NCBI RefSeq assembly: GCF_900537995.1
Contig: NZ_LR027880.1
Span: 3,108,001-3,172,000, forward strand
Reading direction: 5' to 3'
Length of the DNA stretch: 64,000 nt
From: Roseburia intestinalis L1-82
GTDB taxonomy: Bacteria > Bacillota > Clostridia > Lachnospirales > Lachnospiraceae
This document shows, piece after piece, positions 9,373 through 19,478 of this stretch. Each line of letters starts with the position of its first letter. Position 1 is the stretch's first letter. Both the position numbers and the translations under genes were made by a program. Below the pieces are notes generated by a model. That model was not told where the DNA came from. It saw only the letters and a program-made list of their open reading frames with translations, and made no database searches.

Positions 9373-9691
9373 ATGATGTTGGGGGCAAACAGTGCATTCA
9401 CAACATAACGACTGACAAATTGCACAAAGCCGAGACTGCTTTTGTGACTTTGGGAGAAAATTAGTAAATCTTAGACTGCCTGGTAATACACAGTGATGTT
9501 CTGCCACGGATGGCAGAACAAGGCAGCATCGAGTCATGGAGGACTCGTTGTTGCCGTTCACGTCATTCTGAGAAAACCTGACTCAGGCAGGCTTAGATTT
9601 TCTTATTTTCGTACAATGGAACAAAACAGACACGGCTTTGCGCAATTTGTCAATCAAGAAGTTTAAATGCACTATCTGACCCCAACACCAT
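9373..9691. repeat. Foldback (long palindromic) element, copy 1
   Basis: The sequence is an imperfect palindrome of about 319 bp. Outer arms are ATGATGTTGGGG (from 9373) against its near-complement CCCCAACACCAT (to 9691), then GACAAATTGCACAAAGCCG against CGGCTTTGCGCAATTTGTC, then CTTAGACTGCCTG against CAGGCAGGCTTAG. The centre carries two small hairpins: GTTCTGCC...GGCAGAAC and CGAGTC...GACTCG. It is homologous to 29776-30145 over its whole length; helices are kept by paired changes. It encodes no protein. It ends 31 bp beyond the mscS stop. Candidate: a MITE-like non-autonomous mobile element or a large structured RNA. Confidence 0.85.
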
Positions 9692-9722
9692 GATAATTGC
9701 ACCGTTCTTTTCTCCCTGTCAT

Positions 9723-10637
9723 TTACTGTTTGATCTGCACATCCATCTGAGGATATGGAATGGAAATATTGTGACTGTCAAGCGCATACTTGATATTCTC
9801 GGTCAGGCGCCACCTTGCAGACCAGTAGTCCTCTGTTTTTACCCAGATACGCACACCCATGTTTACGGAAGAATCTCCGAGTTCATCCACAAATACAAGA
9901 ATCTCTTCTTCCGGCAGTCTTGCCTCCTCCGCTTCTGCAACAGAATACAACACTTCTTTTGCAGTTCTGATATCTGCTTCATATGCAATGCCTACTACCA
10001 GATCCACACGGCGTTTCTCCATGGTGGAAACATTCGTGATGCTGCTGTTAGAGAGTGTACCGTTTGGTACCATGACCACTTTGTTGTCAATGGTGAGCAG
10101 TTTCGTATAGAAAATGGAGATCTCTGTTACCGTACCCTCTTTCCCGCCGGAATGTTCTATAATGTAATCTCCGACACGGAAAGGTTTTAACAATAAGATC
10201 AGCACACCACCCGCAAAATTTGAAAGGCTGCCCTGTAATGCCAGACCGACTGCCACACCAGCAGAACCAAGCACTGCCACTGCCGAGGTGGTTGCAATTC
10301 CAAACAGTCCCATGATAATAAAGATCAGTACCAGATATAGTGCGTATTTGATCAATGGCAGTACAAACTGTCTGACACCGGTATCGACATCTCTGCGTTC
10401 CATGGATTTGCGGAACATTTTTAAGATCAGGTTAATGATCTTGCTTCCGACAATATAAATGATAATCGAAACTACAACCTGAAATGCAAAATTCAAAAGA
10501 TCCGGGATCAGACCCTGCAGCCATGTGCCTACGATTCCAGGGTTCTTCGCAACCTCCTGTAAGTTTTCCTGCGCCTGGTTTAACATTTCGACGGTCTCAG
10601 TTGCATTTGCGATTCCTTCTACATTTTCTGCCAGCAT
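9723..10637 (-). CDS. Small-conductance mechanosensitive channel, MscS family
   Basis: 304 aa. An N-terminal amphipathic stretch (residues 1-35) is followed by three membrane helices and then the cytoplasmic beta domain. The pore-lining helix signature is VAVLGSAGVAVGLALQGSLSNFAGGVLILLLKPFRVGDYI, given here as the family's Gly/Ala-packed TM3 with the conserved FRVGD turn. The beta domain has VVMVPNGTLSNSSITN (usual PN motif). Such channels open on hypo-osmotic shock. Its ATG at 10637 follows GGGAG at 6 nt. It appears monocistronic, with its stop close to the foldback element and no other obvious terminator. Confidence 0.94.
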   Translation of the reverse strand: MLAENVEGIANATETVEMLNQAQENLQEVAKNPGIVGTWLQGLIPDLLNFAFQVVVSIIIYIVGSKIINLILKMFRKSMERRDVDTGVRQFVLPLIKYALYLVLIFIIMGLFGIATTSAVAVLGSAGVAVGLALQGSLSNFAGGVLILLLKPFRVGDYIIEHSGGKEGTVTEISIFYTKLLTIDNKVVMVPNGTLSNSSITNVSTMEKRRVDLVVGIAYEADIRTAKEVLYSVAEAEEARLPEEEILVFVDELGDSSVNMGVRIWVKTEDYWSARWRLTENIKYALDSHNISIPYPQMDVQIKQ

Positions 10638-10700
10638 ATATGGCTCCCTTCGTTTTTATTCGAATTTGAATTTTAAAAAAATCATCTTTAGGCTATGAAT

Positions 10701-10727
10701 GTTGTGAACCTGACACAGATTCACAAC
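10701..10727. terminator. Possible terminator between DUF1015 gene and mscS
   Basis: An 8-bp inverted repeat, GTTGTGAA against TTCACAAC, with an 11-nt loop. Only a short, interrupted T run follows, so termination strength is doubtful. Confidence 0.4.
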
Positions 10728-10792
10728 TTCCTCAGTTCTTTATAAGTTTTCAAAATTCCATTTCTCATTTTGTCCTGCTCTAAGGAATTTCC

Positions 10793-12043
10793 TTATTCTA
10801 AAGAATGAATGAACAGACCGCTGCGGAGCTTCGGCTCAAACCAGGTAGATTTTGGAGGCATGAGTTTTCCGGCATCTGCGACGGAGAAGAGCTCTGTGAT
10901 CGAGGTCGGATACATGGCAAATGCAACGGAACAGTCTTCCTCACAGCGTCTGACCAGTTCGTCCATGCCGCGGATTCCTCCTACAAAGTCGATTCTTCCA
11001 TCTGTTTTCGGATCTCCGATGCCGAGTACCGGATGAAGCAGAAGGTCTTGTAACATTGATACATCTAAACTTTTTACCGGATCATCTGCCACTGCGGCAA
11101 GATCGTCCTCCCGGAACTTACAAAGGAACCAGTGTCCTTCCATATACATGGTAAAGCTGCCTTTTTCCTGCGGTCTCTTTTCTTTCTGATCTGTGATCTC
11201 CGTCACGTCAAAGCGTTTTTTCATTTCCTTGTAAAAACTCTGGAAAGAGTATCCGTTTAAATCCTTGACCACACGGTTATAATCCATGATCATAAGCTGG
11301 TCGTCCGGGAATAACACGGACAGGAAATAATTAAATTCTTCCGTTCCATCATAGTCCGGATGTTCTTCTCTTCGTTTCAAACCGACTTTTACTGCGGAAG
11401 CAGCACGGTGATGACCGTCTGCGATATAGATATCTGCCATGTTTTCAAATGCCTGTGAGATTGCTGCAATTTTATCATCGTCACTGATCTCAAACACACG
11501 GTGTCTGATTCCATCCTCCGATGTAAAGTCATACTCTGCCTCTCCTGCTTTGACTTTCTCCACGATCTCATTGATCACCGGATTCGAGCGGTATGCTAAA
11601 AAGATAGGTCCGGTCTGCGCATTACAGGCATCCACATGATGAATACGGTCTGCTTCCTTTTCTGCTCTGGTGTTCTCATGCTTTTTGATGACGCCATTTA
11701 AATAATCATCGATCGATGCACACGCCGTAATCCCTGTCTGTGTGCGTCCATTCATCGTAAGTTCATAAATATAGTAACATTTTTTCTGATCGCGGATAAA
11801 AGAACCATCCTCTACCATCCCCCACAACAGATCATGTGCTCTCTGATACACCTTTTCATCATACATATCCACAGAAAGCGGATAGCCTGTCTCCGCACGA
11901 TCAATCTTTAAAAAAGATTCCGGATTTTTCTCCACTTCCACAGTTGCTTCTTTTCTGTTATAAACATCATAAGGGAGGGCAGCGATTTTAGCTGCCTTCC
12001 CTTTTTCTGGTCTGATGCTCATAAACGGTCTGATATCTGCCAT
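10793..12043 (-). CDS. DUF1015 family protein
   Basis: 416 aa. The N-terminus IRPFMSIRPEKGKAAKIAALPYDVYNRKEA and the internal IADGHHRAASA block are the typical signatures of DUF1015, a family of unknown function; the His-rich block suggests a metal or nucleotide site. In Firmicutes the family often lies beside serine biosynthesis genes, as here (serA ends 132 nt upstream). That association hints at a role tied to serine or phosphoserine metabolism but is not proof. The ATG at 12043 has GAGGTG at 8 nt. A terminator-like repeat (12121-12155) separates it from serA. Confidence 0.88.
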   Translation of the reverse strand: MADIRPFMSIRPEKGKAAKIAALPYDVYNRKEATVEVEKNPESFLKIDRAETGYPLSVDMYDEKVYQRAHDLLWGMVEDGSFIRDQKKCYYIYELTMNGRTQTGITACASIDDYLNGVIKKHENTRAEKEADRIHHVDACNAQTGPIFLAYRSNPVINEIVEKVKAGEAEYDFTSEDGIRHRVFEISDDDKIAAISQAFENMADIYIADGHHRAASAVKVGLKRREEHPDYDGTEEFNYFLSVLFPDDQLMIMDYNRVVKDLNGYSFQSFYKEMKKRFDVTEITDQKEKRPQEKGSFTMYMEGHWFLCKFREDDLAAVADDPVKSLDVSMLQDLLLHPVLGIGDPKTDGRIDFVGGIRGMDELVRRCEEDCSVAFAMYPTSITELFSVADAGKLMPPKSTWFEPKLRSGLFIHSLE

Positions 12044-12120
12044 TTTTGCTGCACCTCATCTTATTCTTCTGAATTAAGTTACCATTTTCCTTAAAGTTCT
12101 TTCCTATGCCGATCTAGGAA

Positions 12121-12155
12121 ACAATAGAATGTACCTTTCTTAAACACTCTATTGT
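12121..12155 (-). terminator. Terminator-like hairpin after serA
   Basis: ACAATAGA against TCTATTGT with an irregular AT-rich loop, 21 nt past the serA stop, followed on the minus strand by TTTCC. The stem is AT-rich, so it is probably leaky. Confidence 0.5.
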
Positions 12156-12175
12156 CACAAATCACCGTCAGATTT

Positions 12176-13339
12176 CTAGCAGATCTTGCGAACTTTTAAG
12201 ACACCCTCTGTATTCTTTAATTTTTCAAGTACATTCTCCGGAACAGAAGTGTCTAAATCCAAAAGCGCATATGCATAATCGCCTTTTGATTTGTTTGCCA
12301 TTCCGTCAATATTGATTCCTGCATCACCAAGGATCGTTGTATATAAACTTAACATACCTTTGACATTGCGGTGTAAGATTCCGATACGTCCTGCAGTTGT
12401 GCATGCCCCCATGCTGCAGTCCGGAAAATTTACAGAATGGACAATATTACCATTTTCTAAGTAATCACGGATCTCACGCACTGCCATAATCGCACAGTTA
12501 TCTTCTGACTCTGCTGTGGAAGCTCCAAGGTGTGGTGTCACAATGCAGCCCTTCGCACCAACAGTCGTTGTGTTCGGGAAATCAGATACATATTTGTGTA
12601 CTTTTCCTGCTGCAAGTGCATCCACCATTGCTTCTTCATCCACAAGCAGATCTCTTGCAAAATTTAATATGATCGCAGTTGGTTTCATCATAGCAATTGC
12701 GTCTGCACTGATCATTTTTTTCGTAGAATCCAGAAGCGGCACATGGATCGTGATGTAGTCACACTCACGGTAGATATCTTCTACGTTGCTGATGTGCTTA
12801 ACACTTCTTGATAAGTTCCATGCTGCTGCAACAGAGATATACGGATCATATCCATATACTTCCATTCCCATATGGATTGCTGCATTGGCAACTAACACAC
12901 CGATCGCACCAAGACCGATGACACCTAATTTCTTTCCGGAAATTTCGGTTCCTGCAAAGTTCTTTTTCTGCTTCTCTGCAGTCTTTGCAATATTCTCATC
13001 GTTCTGGTTCTCTAAACACCATTCGATACCGCCTACGATATCACGGGATGCGTAAAGCATACCTGCAAACACGAGCTCTTTGACACCGTTTGCATTTGCA
13101 CCCGGTGTATTGAATACGACGATACCTTTTTCTGCGCATTTGTCCAGCGGGATATTGTTGACTCCGGCACCGGCTCTTGCGACTGCCTCTAAGGTATCCG
13201 GCAGTTCTAAATCATGCATTGCAGCACTTCTGACTAACGCAGCCTGTGCATCTTTTAACTCATCTACTTTTTCATACTGATCCGAAAACAGATCCAGACC
13301 GACTGCTGCGATCGGATTTAAGCAGTTATACTTAAACAT
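12176..13339 (-). CDS. serA: D-3-phosphoglycerate dehydrogenase
   Basis: 387 aa. It catalyses the first step of serine synthesis, oxidising 3-phosphoglycerate with NAD. The Rossmann motif GVIGLGAIGVLVANAA is around residue 140, the catalytic Arg and Glu regions flank NNIPLD and FARDLLVDEEAMV, the catalytic His is in TPHLGASTAESEDN, and a C-terminal ACT domain (residues about 315-387) could bind serine. It is the short form without the intervening allosteric-substrate domain. Its ATG shares one nucleotide with the serC stop (TAATG), so the two are translationally coupled. Confidence 0.95.
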   Translation of the reverse strand: MFKYNCLNPIAAVGLDLFSDQYEKVDELKDAQAALVRSAAMHDLELPDTLEAVARAGAGVNNIPLDKCAEKGIVVFNTPGANANGVKELVFAGMLYASRDIVGGIEWCLENQNDENIAKTAEKQKKNFAGTEISGKKLGVIGLGAIGVLVANAAIHMGMEVYGYDPYISVAAAWNLSRSVKHISNVEDIYRECDYITIHVPLLDSTKKMISADAIAMMKPTAIILNFARDLLVDEEAMVDALAAGKVHKYVSDFPNTTTVGAKGCIVTPHLGASTAESEDNCAIMAVREIRDYLENGNIVHSVNFPDCSMGACTTAGRIGILHRNVKGMLSLYTTILGDAGINIDGMANKSKGDYAYALLDLDTSVPENVLEKLKNTEGVLKVRKIC

Positions 13340-14421
13340 TATGCATTCTCCTCCTCGAATTTTTTCATGAACTCTACTAACTTCTCAACGCCCTCTTTTG
13401 GCATAGCGTTGTAGATGGATGCTCTCATACCGCCAACGGTACGATGTCCTTTTAAATTTACAAATCCGGCTTCTGTTGCCTCTTTTACGAATTTTGCATC
13501 CAGGTCAGCATCTCCGGTTACGAATGGAACGTTCATCAGGGAACGGTCCTCCGGTACAACAGTTCCTTTGAATAATTTGCTCTGGTCTAAGAAATCATAA
13601 AGGATCTTAGCTTTTTCTTCGTTGCGCTCTTTCATCACGGAAAGTCCGCCCATCTTCTTTAACCATTTGAATACTTTTCCGCAGATATAAATGCCGTAGC
13701 ATGGCGGTGTATTGTAAAGGGAATCTGCATCTGCATGTGTCTTGTATTTTAACATGGTAGGTGTTCCAGGTAAGGTATCCTCCGTGATCAGATCCTCACG
13801 GATGATCACAATAACAACACCTGCCGGTCCGACATTCTTCTGGACACCGCCGTAGATCACACCGTATTTTGTGACATCTACCGGCTCTGACAAGAAGCAG
13901 GAAGATACGTCAGCGACCAATGTATGTCCTTTTGTGTTCGGGAGTTTTTTGTATTTGGTTCCGTAAATGGTATTGTTCTCACAAATATAAACGTAATCAA
14001 GATCATCCGGAATATCAAGATCAGAGCAGTCCGGTATGTAAGAGAATGTCTTATCCTCGGAAGATGCAAGTTTTACTGCCTCGCCGTAAATGGATGCTTC
14101 CTGATATGCTTTCTTTGCCCACTGACCGGTCACGATATAACCTGCTTTTTTGTTTTTCATCAGGTTCATCGGGATCATGGCAAACTGCTGGGATGCTCCA
14201 CCCTGTAAAAACAGGACTTTGTAATTATCCGGAATATTCATCAGGTCTCTTAAATCCTGCTCTGCCTCTTTGATGATATTGTCATATACTTTGGAACGGT
14301 GGCTCATCTCCATAACGGACATTCCGCTTCCTTTGTAATCCAACATTTCATCTGCTGCCTCTTTTAATACTTCCTCCGGTAATACAGCCGGTCCTGCAGA
14401 AAAATTATACACTCTGCTCAT
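13339..14421 (-). CDS. serC: Phosphoserine aminotransferase
   Basis: 360 aa, normal length. It converts 3-phosphohydroxypyruvate and glutamate to phosphoserine, using PLP. The N-terminus VYNFSAGPAVLPEEVL is diagnostic and the PLP lysine lies in VIYGGVQKNVGPAGV. It precedes and overlaps serA, and follows ilvB by 20 nt, so serine and branched-chain synthesis appear to be transcribed together. No phosphoserine phosphatase (serB) is visible in the window. Confidence 0.97.
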   Translation of the reverse strand: MSRVYNFSAGPAVLPEEVLKEAADEMLDYKGSGMSVMEMSHRSKVYDNIIKEAEQDLRDLMNIPDNYKVLFLQGGASQQFAMIPMNLMKNKKAGYIVTGQWAKKAYQEASIYGEAVKLASSEDKTFSYIPDCSDLDIPDDLDYVYICENNTIYGTKYKKLPNTKGHTLVADVSSCFLSEPVDVTKYGVIYGGVQKNVGPAGVVIVIIREDLITEDTLPGTPTMLKYKTHADADSLYNTPPCYGIYICGKVFKWLKKMGGLSVMKERNEEKAKILYDFLDQSKLFKGTVVPEDRSLMNVPFVTGDADLDAKFVKEATEAGFVNLKGHRTVGGMRASIYNAMPKEGVEKLVEFMKKFEEENA

Positions 14422-14441
14422 CTTAAACTTCCTCCTCTGAT

Positions 14442-16130
14442 TTATGATTGTTGTTTTTTTGCTAAGTCTTCACCGGTAAATGAAGAACTGATTGCCTCTC
14501 CTGGTGCAACCATCGGCCACACCTTGTCATCACAGTTGATGATACAATCAATTAAAACCGGTACTTCTGATTCAAGTGCTTCCTTAAAAGCCTCTTTGAA
14601 CTCTTCCTGGCTGGTCACGCGATATCCTTTCGCCCCCATTGCCTCTGCTAATTTTACAAAATCCACACCGTCGTCAAGAACAGTTGCGGAATAACGTTTT
14701 TCATAGAAAAGATCCTGCCACTGGCGAACCATTCCAAGTACATGATTGTTGACGATTACTTCTATCAACGGCAGCTTTTCGCGTGCTGCAGTTGCGATTT
14801 CATTCATGTTCATCCTGAAACAGCCGTCACCTGCAATATTGATCACCTGTTTATCCGGATTGCCGATCTGTGCACCGATCGCAGCTCCAAGTCCATAACC
14901 CATCGTTCCGAGTCCACCGGATGATAAAAAGGTACGCGGGTTTTTGTATTTGTAATACTGTGCTGCCCACATCTGATGCTGTCCGACTTCTGTCACGATA
15001 ACTGCATCTCCCTTTGTCGCACGGTAGATCTCCTCCATCAGATATGGACCACTGAGTCCCTCTTTCGGATAAGTGAGCGGATATTTTTTTTTCAAATCCA
15101 TGATCTCCCCGATCCATTCCGGATGACTCTGTGCATCTAATTTTTCATTGACACGGATCAGAATTTCTTTTAAATCCCCGATCACACTGGCATCCACCTG
15201 GATATTTTTATTGATTTCTGCCGCATCCACATCAAACTGTAAAATTTTTGCCTGTGATGCAAATTTCTTAGCATTTCCAAGAACACGGTCTGAGAAACGG
15301 ACACCAACTGCGATCAGAAGATCACACTCACTGACACCAAGGTTGGATGTCTTTGTTCCATGCATGCCGAGCATTCCGGTATAAAGATCATCTGTTCCGT
15401 CAAATGCTCCTTTTCCCATCAATGTATCACAGACCGGAGCATTTACTTTCCCTGCAAACTCTTTTAATTCTTCCGATGCACCGGAGATCACTGCACCGCC
15501 GCCGACAAAGATATACGGTTTCTTTGCCGCCTTTATCATGGAAACCGCTGTATCAACATCTTTTTCGCAGATTGTATCTGTGACCCTTGCGATCGGTTTC
15601 GGCTCCACCGAAGTGTATTCCGTCTTTGCCGCTGTGATATCTTTTGGGATATCCACTAAAACCGGTCCCGGACGTCCTGTCTGTGCGATCTTAAATGCAC
15701 GCCGGATCGTATCTGCAAGTTTTGTAACATCCTTTACAATAAAGTTATGCTTTGTAATCGGCATTGTGATTCCCGCAATGTCGATCTCCTGAAAACTGTC
15801 TTTTCCAAGAAGCGGTACGGTAACGTTGCAGGTGATCGCAACAACCGGAACTGAATCCATATATGCGGTTGCGATTCCTGTCACAAGGTTCGTTGCACCA
15901 GGACCTGATGTTGCAAAACATACACCGACTTTTCCAGTACTTCTCGCATATCCGTCCGCTGCATGGGATGCTCCCTGCTCATGTGATGTCAGCACATGCC
16001 GGATTTCTCCCTGATGTTTATATAATTCATCATATACATTTAAAATGGCACCGCCCGGATAACCAAAAACTGTATCAACACCCTGTTCTTTCAGGCATTC
16101 GATCACGATCTGGGCACCTGTTAACTGCAT
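14442..16130 (-). CDS. ilvB: Acetolactate synthase, large (catalytic) subunit
   Basis: 562 aa from the ATG at 16130, which has GGAGG 6 nt upstream; an upstream ATG at 16160 would add 10 residues without a good ribosome site. The enzyme condenses pyruvate to acetolactate in valine/leucine synthesis and 2-ketobutyrate for isoleucine. Seen are the ThDP-activating glutamate region (VFGYPGGAILNVYDEL), the catalytic SHEQGASHAADGYAR segment, and the ThDP-binding GDGCFRMNMNEI...NNHVLGMVRQ region. No regulatory subunit gene (ilvN/ilvH) is next to it, so feedback control would need a subunit encoded elsewhere. Confidence 0.95.
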   Translation of the reverse strand: MQLTGAQIVIECLKEQGVDTVFGYPGGAILNVYDELYKHQGEIRHVLTSHEQGASHAADGYARSTGKVGVCFATSGPGATNLVTGIATAYMDSVPVVAITCNVTVPLLGKDSFQEIDIAGITMPITKHNFIVKDVTKLADTIRRAFKIAQTGRPGPVLVDIPKDITAAKTEYTSVEPKPIARVTDTICEKDVDTAVSMIKAAKKPYIFVGGGAVISGASEELKEFAGKVNAPVCDTLMGKGAFDGTDDLYTGMLGMHGTKTSNLGVSECDLLIAVGVRFSDRVLGNAKKFASQAKILQFDVDAAEINKNIQVDASVIGDLKEILIRVNEKLDAQSHPEWIGEIMDLKKKYPLTYPKEGLSGPYLMEEIYRATKGDAVIVTEVGQHQMWAAQYYKYKNPRTFLSSGGLGTMGYGLGAAIGAQIGNPDKQVINIAGDGCFRMNMNEIATAAREKLPLIEVIVNNHVLGMVRQWQDLFYEKRYSATVLDDGVDFVKLAEAMGAKGYRVTSQEEFKEAFKEALESEVPVLIDCIINCDDKVWPMVAPGEAISSSFTGEDLAKKQQS

Positions 16131-16238
16131 ATTATTCCTCCATTCCACTGCCATTCTCATCTGTTTTTAATTTCTACATCATCAGATGCGTCTTTTACAA
16201 CATATGACTTTTCGAATGACAACTTTTGTATTTCTTTT

Positions 16239-17915
16239 TTATTTCTGTTCTTCCGGCAATGCTAAAATAGCACCTCTGTTGCCGGAAGTTACTAACGATG
16301 CATAGCGTTTCAGATAACCTGTCGTTACCTTTGGCTCTCTCGGCTGCCATTTTGCTTTTCTTGCTGCCATTTCTTCGTCTGAAACTGCAATCTCTAATTT
16401 CATCTCCGGAATATTGATACGGATGATATCGCCCTCTTCCACAAGTGCGATTGGTCCGCCGACTGCTGCCTCCGGTGAAACATGTCCGATGGAAGCCCCA
16501 CGGCTCGCGCCGGAAAAACGTCCGTCCGTGATCAGTGCTACCGATGAACCAAGTCCCATACCTGCGATTGCAGAAGTAGGATTTAACATTTCACGCATAC
16601 CAGGTCCGCCTTTTGGTCCCTCGTAACGGATGACAACCACATCACCGGCAACGATCTTGCCGCCTTTGATCGCTGCGATCGCATCTTCCTCACAGTCAAA
16701 GACTCTCGCCGGTCCCTCATGAACCATCATCTCGTCACAGACAGCGGAACGTTTGACAACACTTCCGTCCGGCGCAAGATTTCCTTTTAATACGGCAAGA
16801 CCACCCGTCTTACTGTATGGATTGTCAACCGGTCGGATCACTTCCGGATTCTTGTTTACCGCATTTGCGATATTTTCTCCGACGGTCTTTCCTGTCACGG
16901 TCATGCAGTCCGTATTTAATAATCCGATGTCCGCAAGTTCTTTCATCACAGCATAGACACCGCCCGCCTCATTTAAGTCCTCCATATAAGTAGGACCTGC
17001 CGGTGCAAGATGGCAGAGATTCGGGGTCTTCTCACTGATCGGGTTTGCAAATGCGATATCAAAATCAAATCCGATCTCATGTGCGATTGCCGGAAGATGT
17101 AACATACTGTTTGTGGAACAGCCCAGTGCCATATCTACAGTCAATGCGTTTAAGATGGCATCTTTTGTCATGATATCTCTTGGACGGATATTTTTGCGGT
17201 ACATATCCATAACTGCCATACCTGCATGTTTTGCAAGTTTGATTCTCTCTGAATAAACTGCCGGGATCGTTCCGTTTCCGCGAAGTCCCATACCGAGTGC
17301 CTCTGTCAGACAGTTCATGGAGTTTGCGGTGTACATACCGGAGCAGGAACCGCAGGTCGGACATACTTTTTCCTCATATTCTCTCACATCATCCTCGGTC
17401 ATGGTTCCTGCTGCATAGGAGCCGACTGCCTCAAACATGGAGGATAAACTTCTCTTTTTGCCCTGAACGTGTCCGGCAAGCATCGGTCCGCCGGATACAA
17501 ATACAGTCGGTACATTGATACGTGCTGCTGCCATTAAAAGCCCCGGTACATTCTTATCACAGTTTGGCACCATGACAAGTGCATCAAACTGATGTGCGAG
17601 TGCCATACACTCGGTGGAATCCGCGATCAGATCTCTTGTAACAAGGGAATATTTCATTCCGATGTGTCCCATCGCGATTCCGTCACAGACTGCGATCGCC
17701 GGAAATACCACCGGTACACCGCCTGCTTCTGCCACACCTAATTTTACTGCATTTACGATTTTATCAAGATTCATATGACCCGGTACGATCTCATTGTAGG
17801 AGCTTACGATACCGACCATCGGTTTATTCATTTCTTCTTCCGTGAAGCCTAATGCATTAAAAAGACTTCTGTGAGGTGCCTGCTGCATCCCTTTTTTTAC
17901 ATTATCGCTTTTCAT
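16239..17915 (-). CDS. ilvD: Dihydroxy-acid dehydratase
   Basis: 558 aa, normal length. It dehydrates 2,3-dihydroxy-isovalerate and related acids, the third common step of branched-chain synthesis, with an oxygen-sensitive Fe-S cluster. The cluster cysteines are in [24 protein letters not shown] and [19 protein letters not shown]. The C-terminal [19 protein letters not shown] block is also diagnostic. It lies 32 nt after leuB and 108 nt before ilvB in one operon. Confidence 0.97.
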   Translation of the reverse strand: MKSDNVKKGMQQAPHRSLFNALGFTEEEMNKPMVGIVSSYNEIVPGHMNLDKIVNAVKLGVAEAGGVPVVFPAIAVCDGIAMGHIGMKYSLVTRDLIADSTECMALAHQFDALVMVPNCDKNVPGLLMAAARINVPTVFVSGGPMLAGHVQGKKRSLSSMFEAVGSYAAGTMTEDDVREYEEKVCPTCGSCSGMYTANSMNCLTEALGMGLRGNGTIPAVYSERIKLAKHAGMAVMDMYRKNIRPRDIMTKDAILNALTVDMALGCSTNSMLHLPAIAHEIGFDFDIAFANPISEKTPNLCHLAPAGPTYMEDLNEAGGVYAVMKELADIGLLNTDCMTVTGKTVGENIANAVNKNPEVIRPVDNPYSKTGGLAVLKGNLAPDGSVVKRSAVCDEMMVHEGPARVFDCEEDAIAAIKGGKIVAGDVVVIRYEGPKGGPGMREMLNPTSAIAGMGLGSSVALITDGRFSGASRGASIGHVSPEAAVGGPIALVEEGDIIRINIPEMKLEIAVSDEEMAARKAKWQPREPKVTTGYLKRYASLVTSGNRGAILALPEEQK

Positions 17916-17947
17916 GTTAAATCAAATCTCCCATTCTAATATCTATA

Positions 17948-19048
17948 TTAAATTCGTTCGCAGATCAGATCTCCCATCTGTGCGGTGCCGACCTGTGTCA
18001 CTGCGTTTCGTTTATCTTCTTCCTGCGGCATGATGTCGATGGTGCGGTAACCGTCTTTCAACACCTGTTTTACGGCTGCCTCGATGGCATCTGCCTCTTT
18101 GTCAAGGTCAAAGGTATAGCGGAGCATCATTGCTGCGCTTAAGATCGTCGCGATCGGGTTTGCGATACCTTTTCCTGCGATATCCGGTGCTGAACCGCCG
18201 CTCGGCTCATAGAGACCGAACTTCGTGTCGTTTAAGCTGGCGCTTGACAACATTCCGATGGAACCTGTCACCATGCTCGCCTCATCGGATAAGATATCAC
18301 CAAACATATTTTCCGTTAAAATAACATCAAACTGTTTCGGATCTTTGACTAACTGCATTGCACAGTTGTCAACTAACATGTGCTCGTAGGTAACTTCCGG
18401 GTAATCCTTTGCCACTTCCTCGACCACTTTCCGCCAAAGTCTTGAGGAATCCAGCACGTTTGCCTTGTCCACGCTCGTCACTTTTTTGCGGCGTTTCATG
18501 GCAATGTCAAATCCTCTCTTTGCGATCCTGCGGATCTCTGTCTCGCTGTATGTCAGGGTATCTGTCGCAGTCATCACACCGTCAACTTCCTCGGTTTTTC
18601 GCGCACCGAAGTATAATCCTCCGGTCAGCTCACGCATGATCATCATATCAAATCCATCCCCAATAATATCATCGCGGAGCGGACATGCCTCTTTTAATTC
18701 TTCATATAAATATGCCGGTCTTAAATTTGCAAATAAATTCAAAGACTTTCTCAACTTTAATAATCCTGCCTCCGGTCTTAATTCCGGTGCTAATTTATAC
18801 CACGGAGAGGTCGCTGTATTACCGCCGATGGAACCCATAAGCACTGCATCGGACGCTTTTGCTGCTGCGATCGCCTCATCTGTTAACGGCACGCCTGTCG
18901 CATCAATCGAACATCCGCCCATCAAAATCGCTTCATACAAAAAACTGTGACCATACTTTGTTCCGATCTTGTCTAATACTTTTTTTGCCTCTGCCACGAT
19001 CTCCGGTCCGATTCCGTCACCGGAAATCACGCCAATCTTACATTCCAT
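17948..19048 (-). CDS. leuB: 3-isopropylmalate dehydrogenase
   Basis: 366 aa. It oxidatively decarboxylates 3-isopropylmalate with NAD in leucine synthesis. Seen are GDGIGPEIV at the N-terminus, the substrate-binding Arg segment [14 protein letters not shown], the catalytic Tyr in [13 protein letters not shown], and the metal-binding Asp in [28 protein letters not shown] is the NAD loop. It is the first gene of the leuB-ilvD-ilvB-serC-serA block, although leuA, leuC and leuD are not visible here, so leucine genes are split in this genome. Confidence 0.96.
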   Translation of the reverse strand: MECKIGVISGDGIGPEIVAEAKKVLDKIGTKYGHSFLYEAILMGGCSIDATGVPLTDEAIAAAKASDAVLMGSIGGNTATSPWYKLAPELRPEAGLLKLRKSLNLFANLRPAYLYEELKEACPLRDDIIGDGFDMMIMRELTGGLYFGARKTEEVDGVMTATDTLTYSETEIRRIAKRGFDIAMKRRKKVTSVDKANVLDSSRLWRKVVEEVAKDYPEVTYEHMLVDNCAMQLVKDPKQFDVILTENMFGDILSDEASMVTGSIGMLSSASLNDTKFGLYEPSGGSAPDIAGKGIANPIATILSAAMMLRYTFDLDKEADAIEAAVKQVLKDGYRTIDIMPQEEDKRNAVTQVGTAQMGDLICERI

Positions 19049-19274
19049 GCTCTAATCCCTCTTTCTTTTCCCCTGTCAGATATGTGTAACTGATTTTTTT
19101 CGCCTGCCAGAAAGTATCCTGCTTTTCTGCACCATAGAATGCATACTCTGCGAACCTCCTGCTTTGTTATGAATAAAAAGAAAATCAGCGGCCGCTGTGT
19201 GCCAGCACTTTATCACATTACTAACAGACAGTATGTATAATGTCTATAATAATGTAATTTTGGCAACATTGCAA
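19049..19274 (-). promoter_or_regulatory. Promoter and about 190-nt leader of the leuB operon, with a 22-codon ORF
   Basis: On the minus strand TTGCAA (19269-19274), 17 bp, TATTAT (complement of 19246-19251). The leader that follows contains the GC-rich self-complementary CAGCGGCCGCTG. It then has AGGAGG 10 nt before an ATG at 19144 opening a 22-residue frame that stops at 19076 (MHSMVQKSRILSGRRKKSVT, then HI). The peptide is not enriched in Leu, Ile or Val, so it is not a classical attenuator peptide, and I find no T-box GGTGG element. Its strong ribosome site makes translation plausible. Confidence 0.45.
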
Positions 19275-19390
19275 CCTCTGATTCTATTTTTCTTTTTTAT
19301 AATATTTATAACTGGGTATTATGAAAGAGCTTTCTTTTCATTACTTTGTTGTATACTATATTATCAAAAATAAAGCGTGGCCAAGTTTTA

Positions 19391-19431
19391 TAGACGGCAA
19401 AATCCCCCTCTGATGGCTATTTTGTCTGCCA
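19391..19431 (-). terminator. Weak terminator candidate after the exporter gene
   Basis: An interrupted inverted repeat, GGCAAAAT against ATTTTGTC/TGCC, 50-90 nt downstream of the exporter stop. It lacks a clean T run on either strand. The rest of 19275-19390 shows only AT-rich sequence. Confidence 0.3.
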
Positions 19432-19478
19432 CTACTCTTTAGGTATATATTCTTTATTTCAATCATAAAACTGACCAC

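Noticed and set aside
18465..18950. A 161-codon plus-strand frame inside leuB
   Set aside because: It is antisense to a clearly conserved gene, lacks a ribosome site and shows no protein family.
19049..19274. A T-box riboswitch before leuB
   Set aside because: No AGGGTGGNACCGCG-type element and no terminator/antiterminator pair could be seen.
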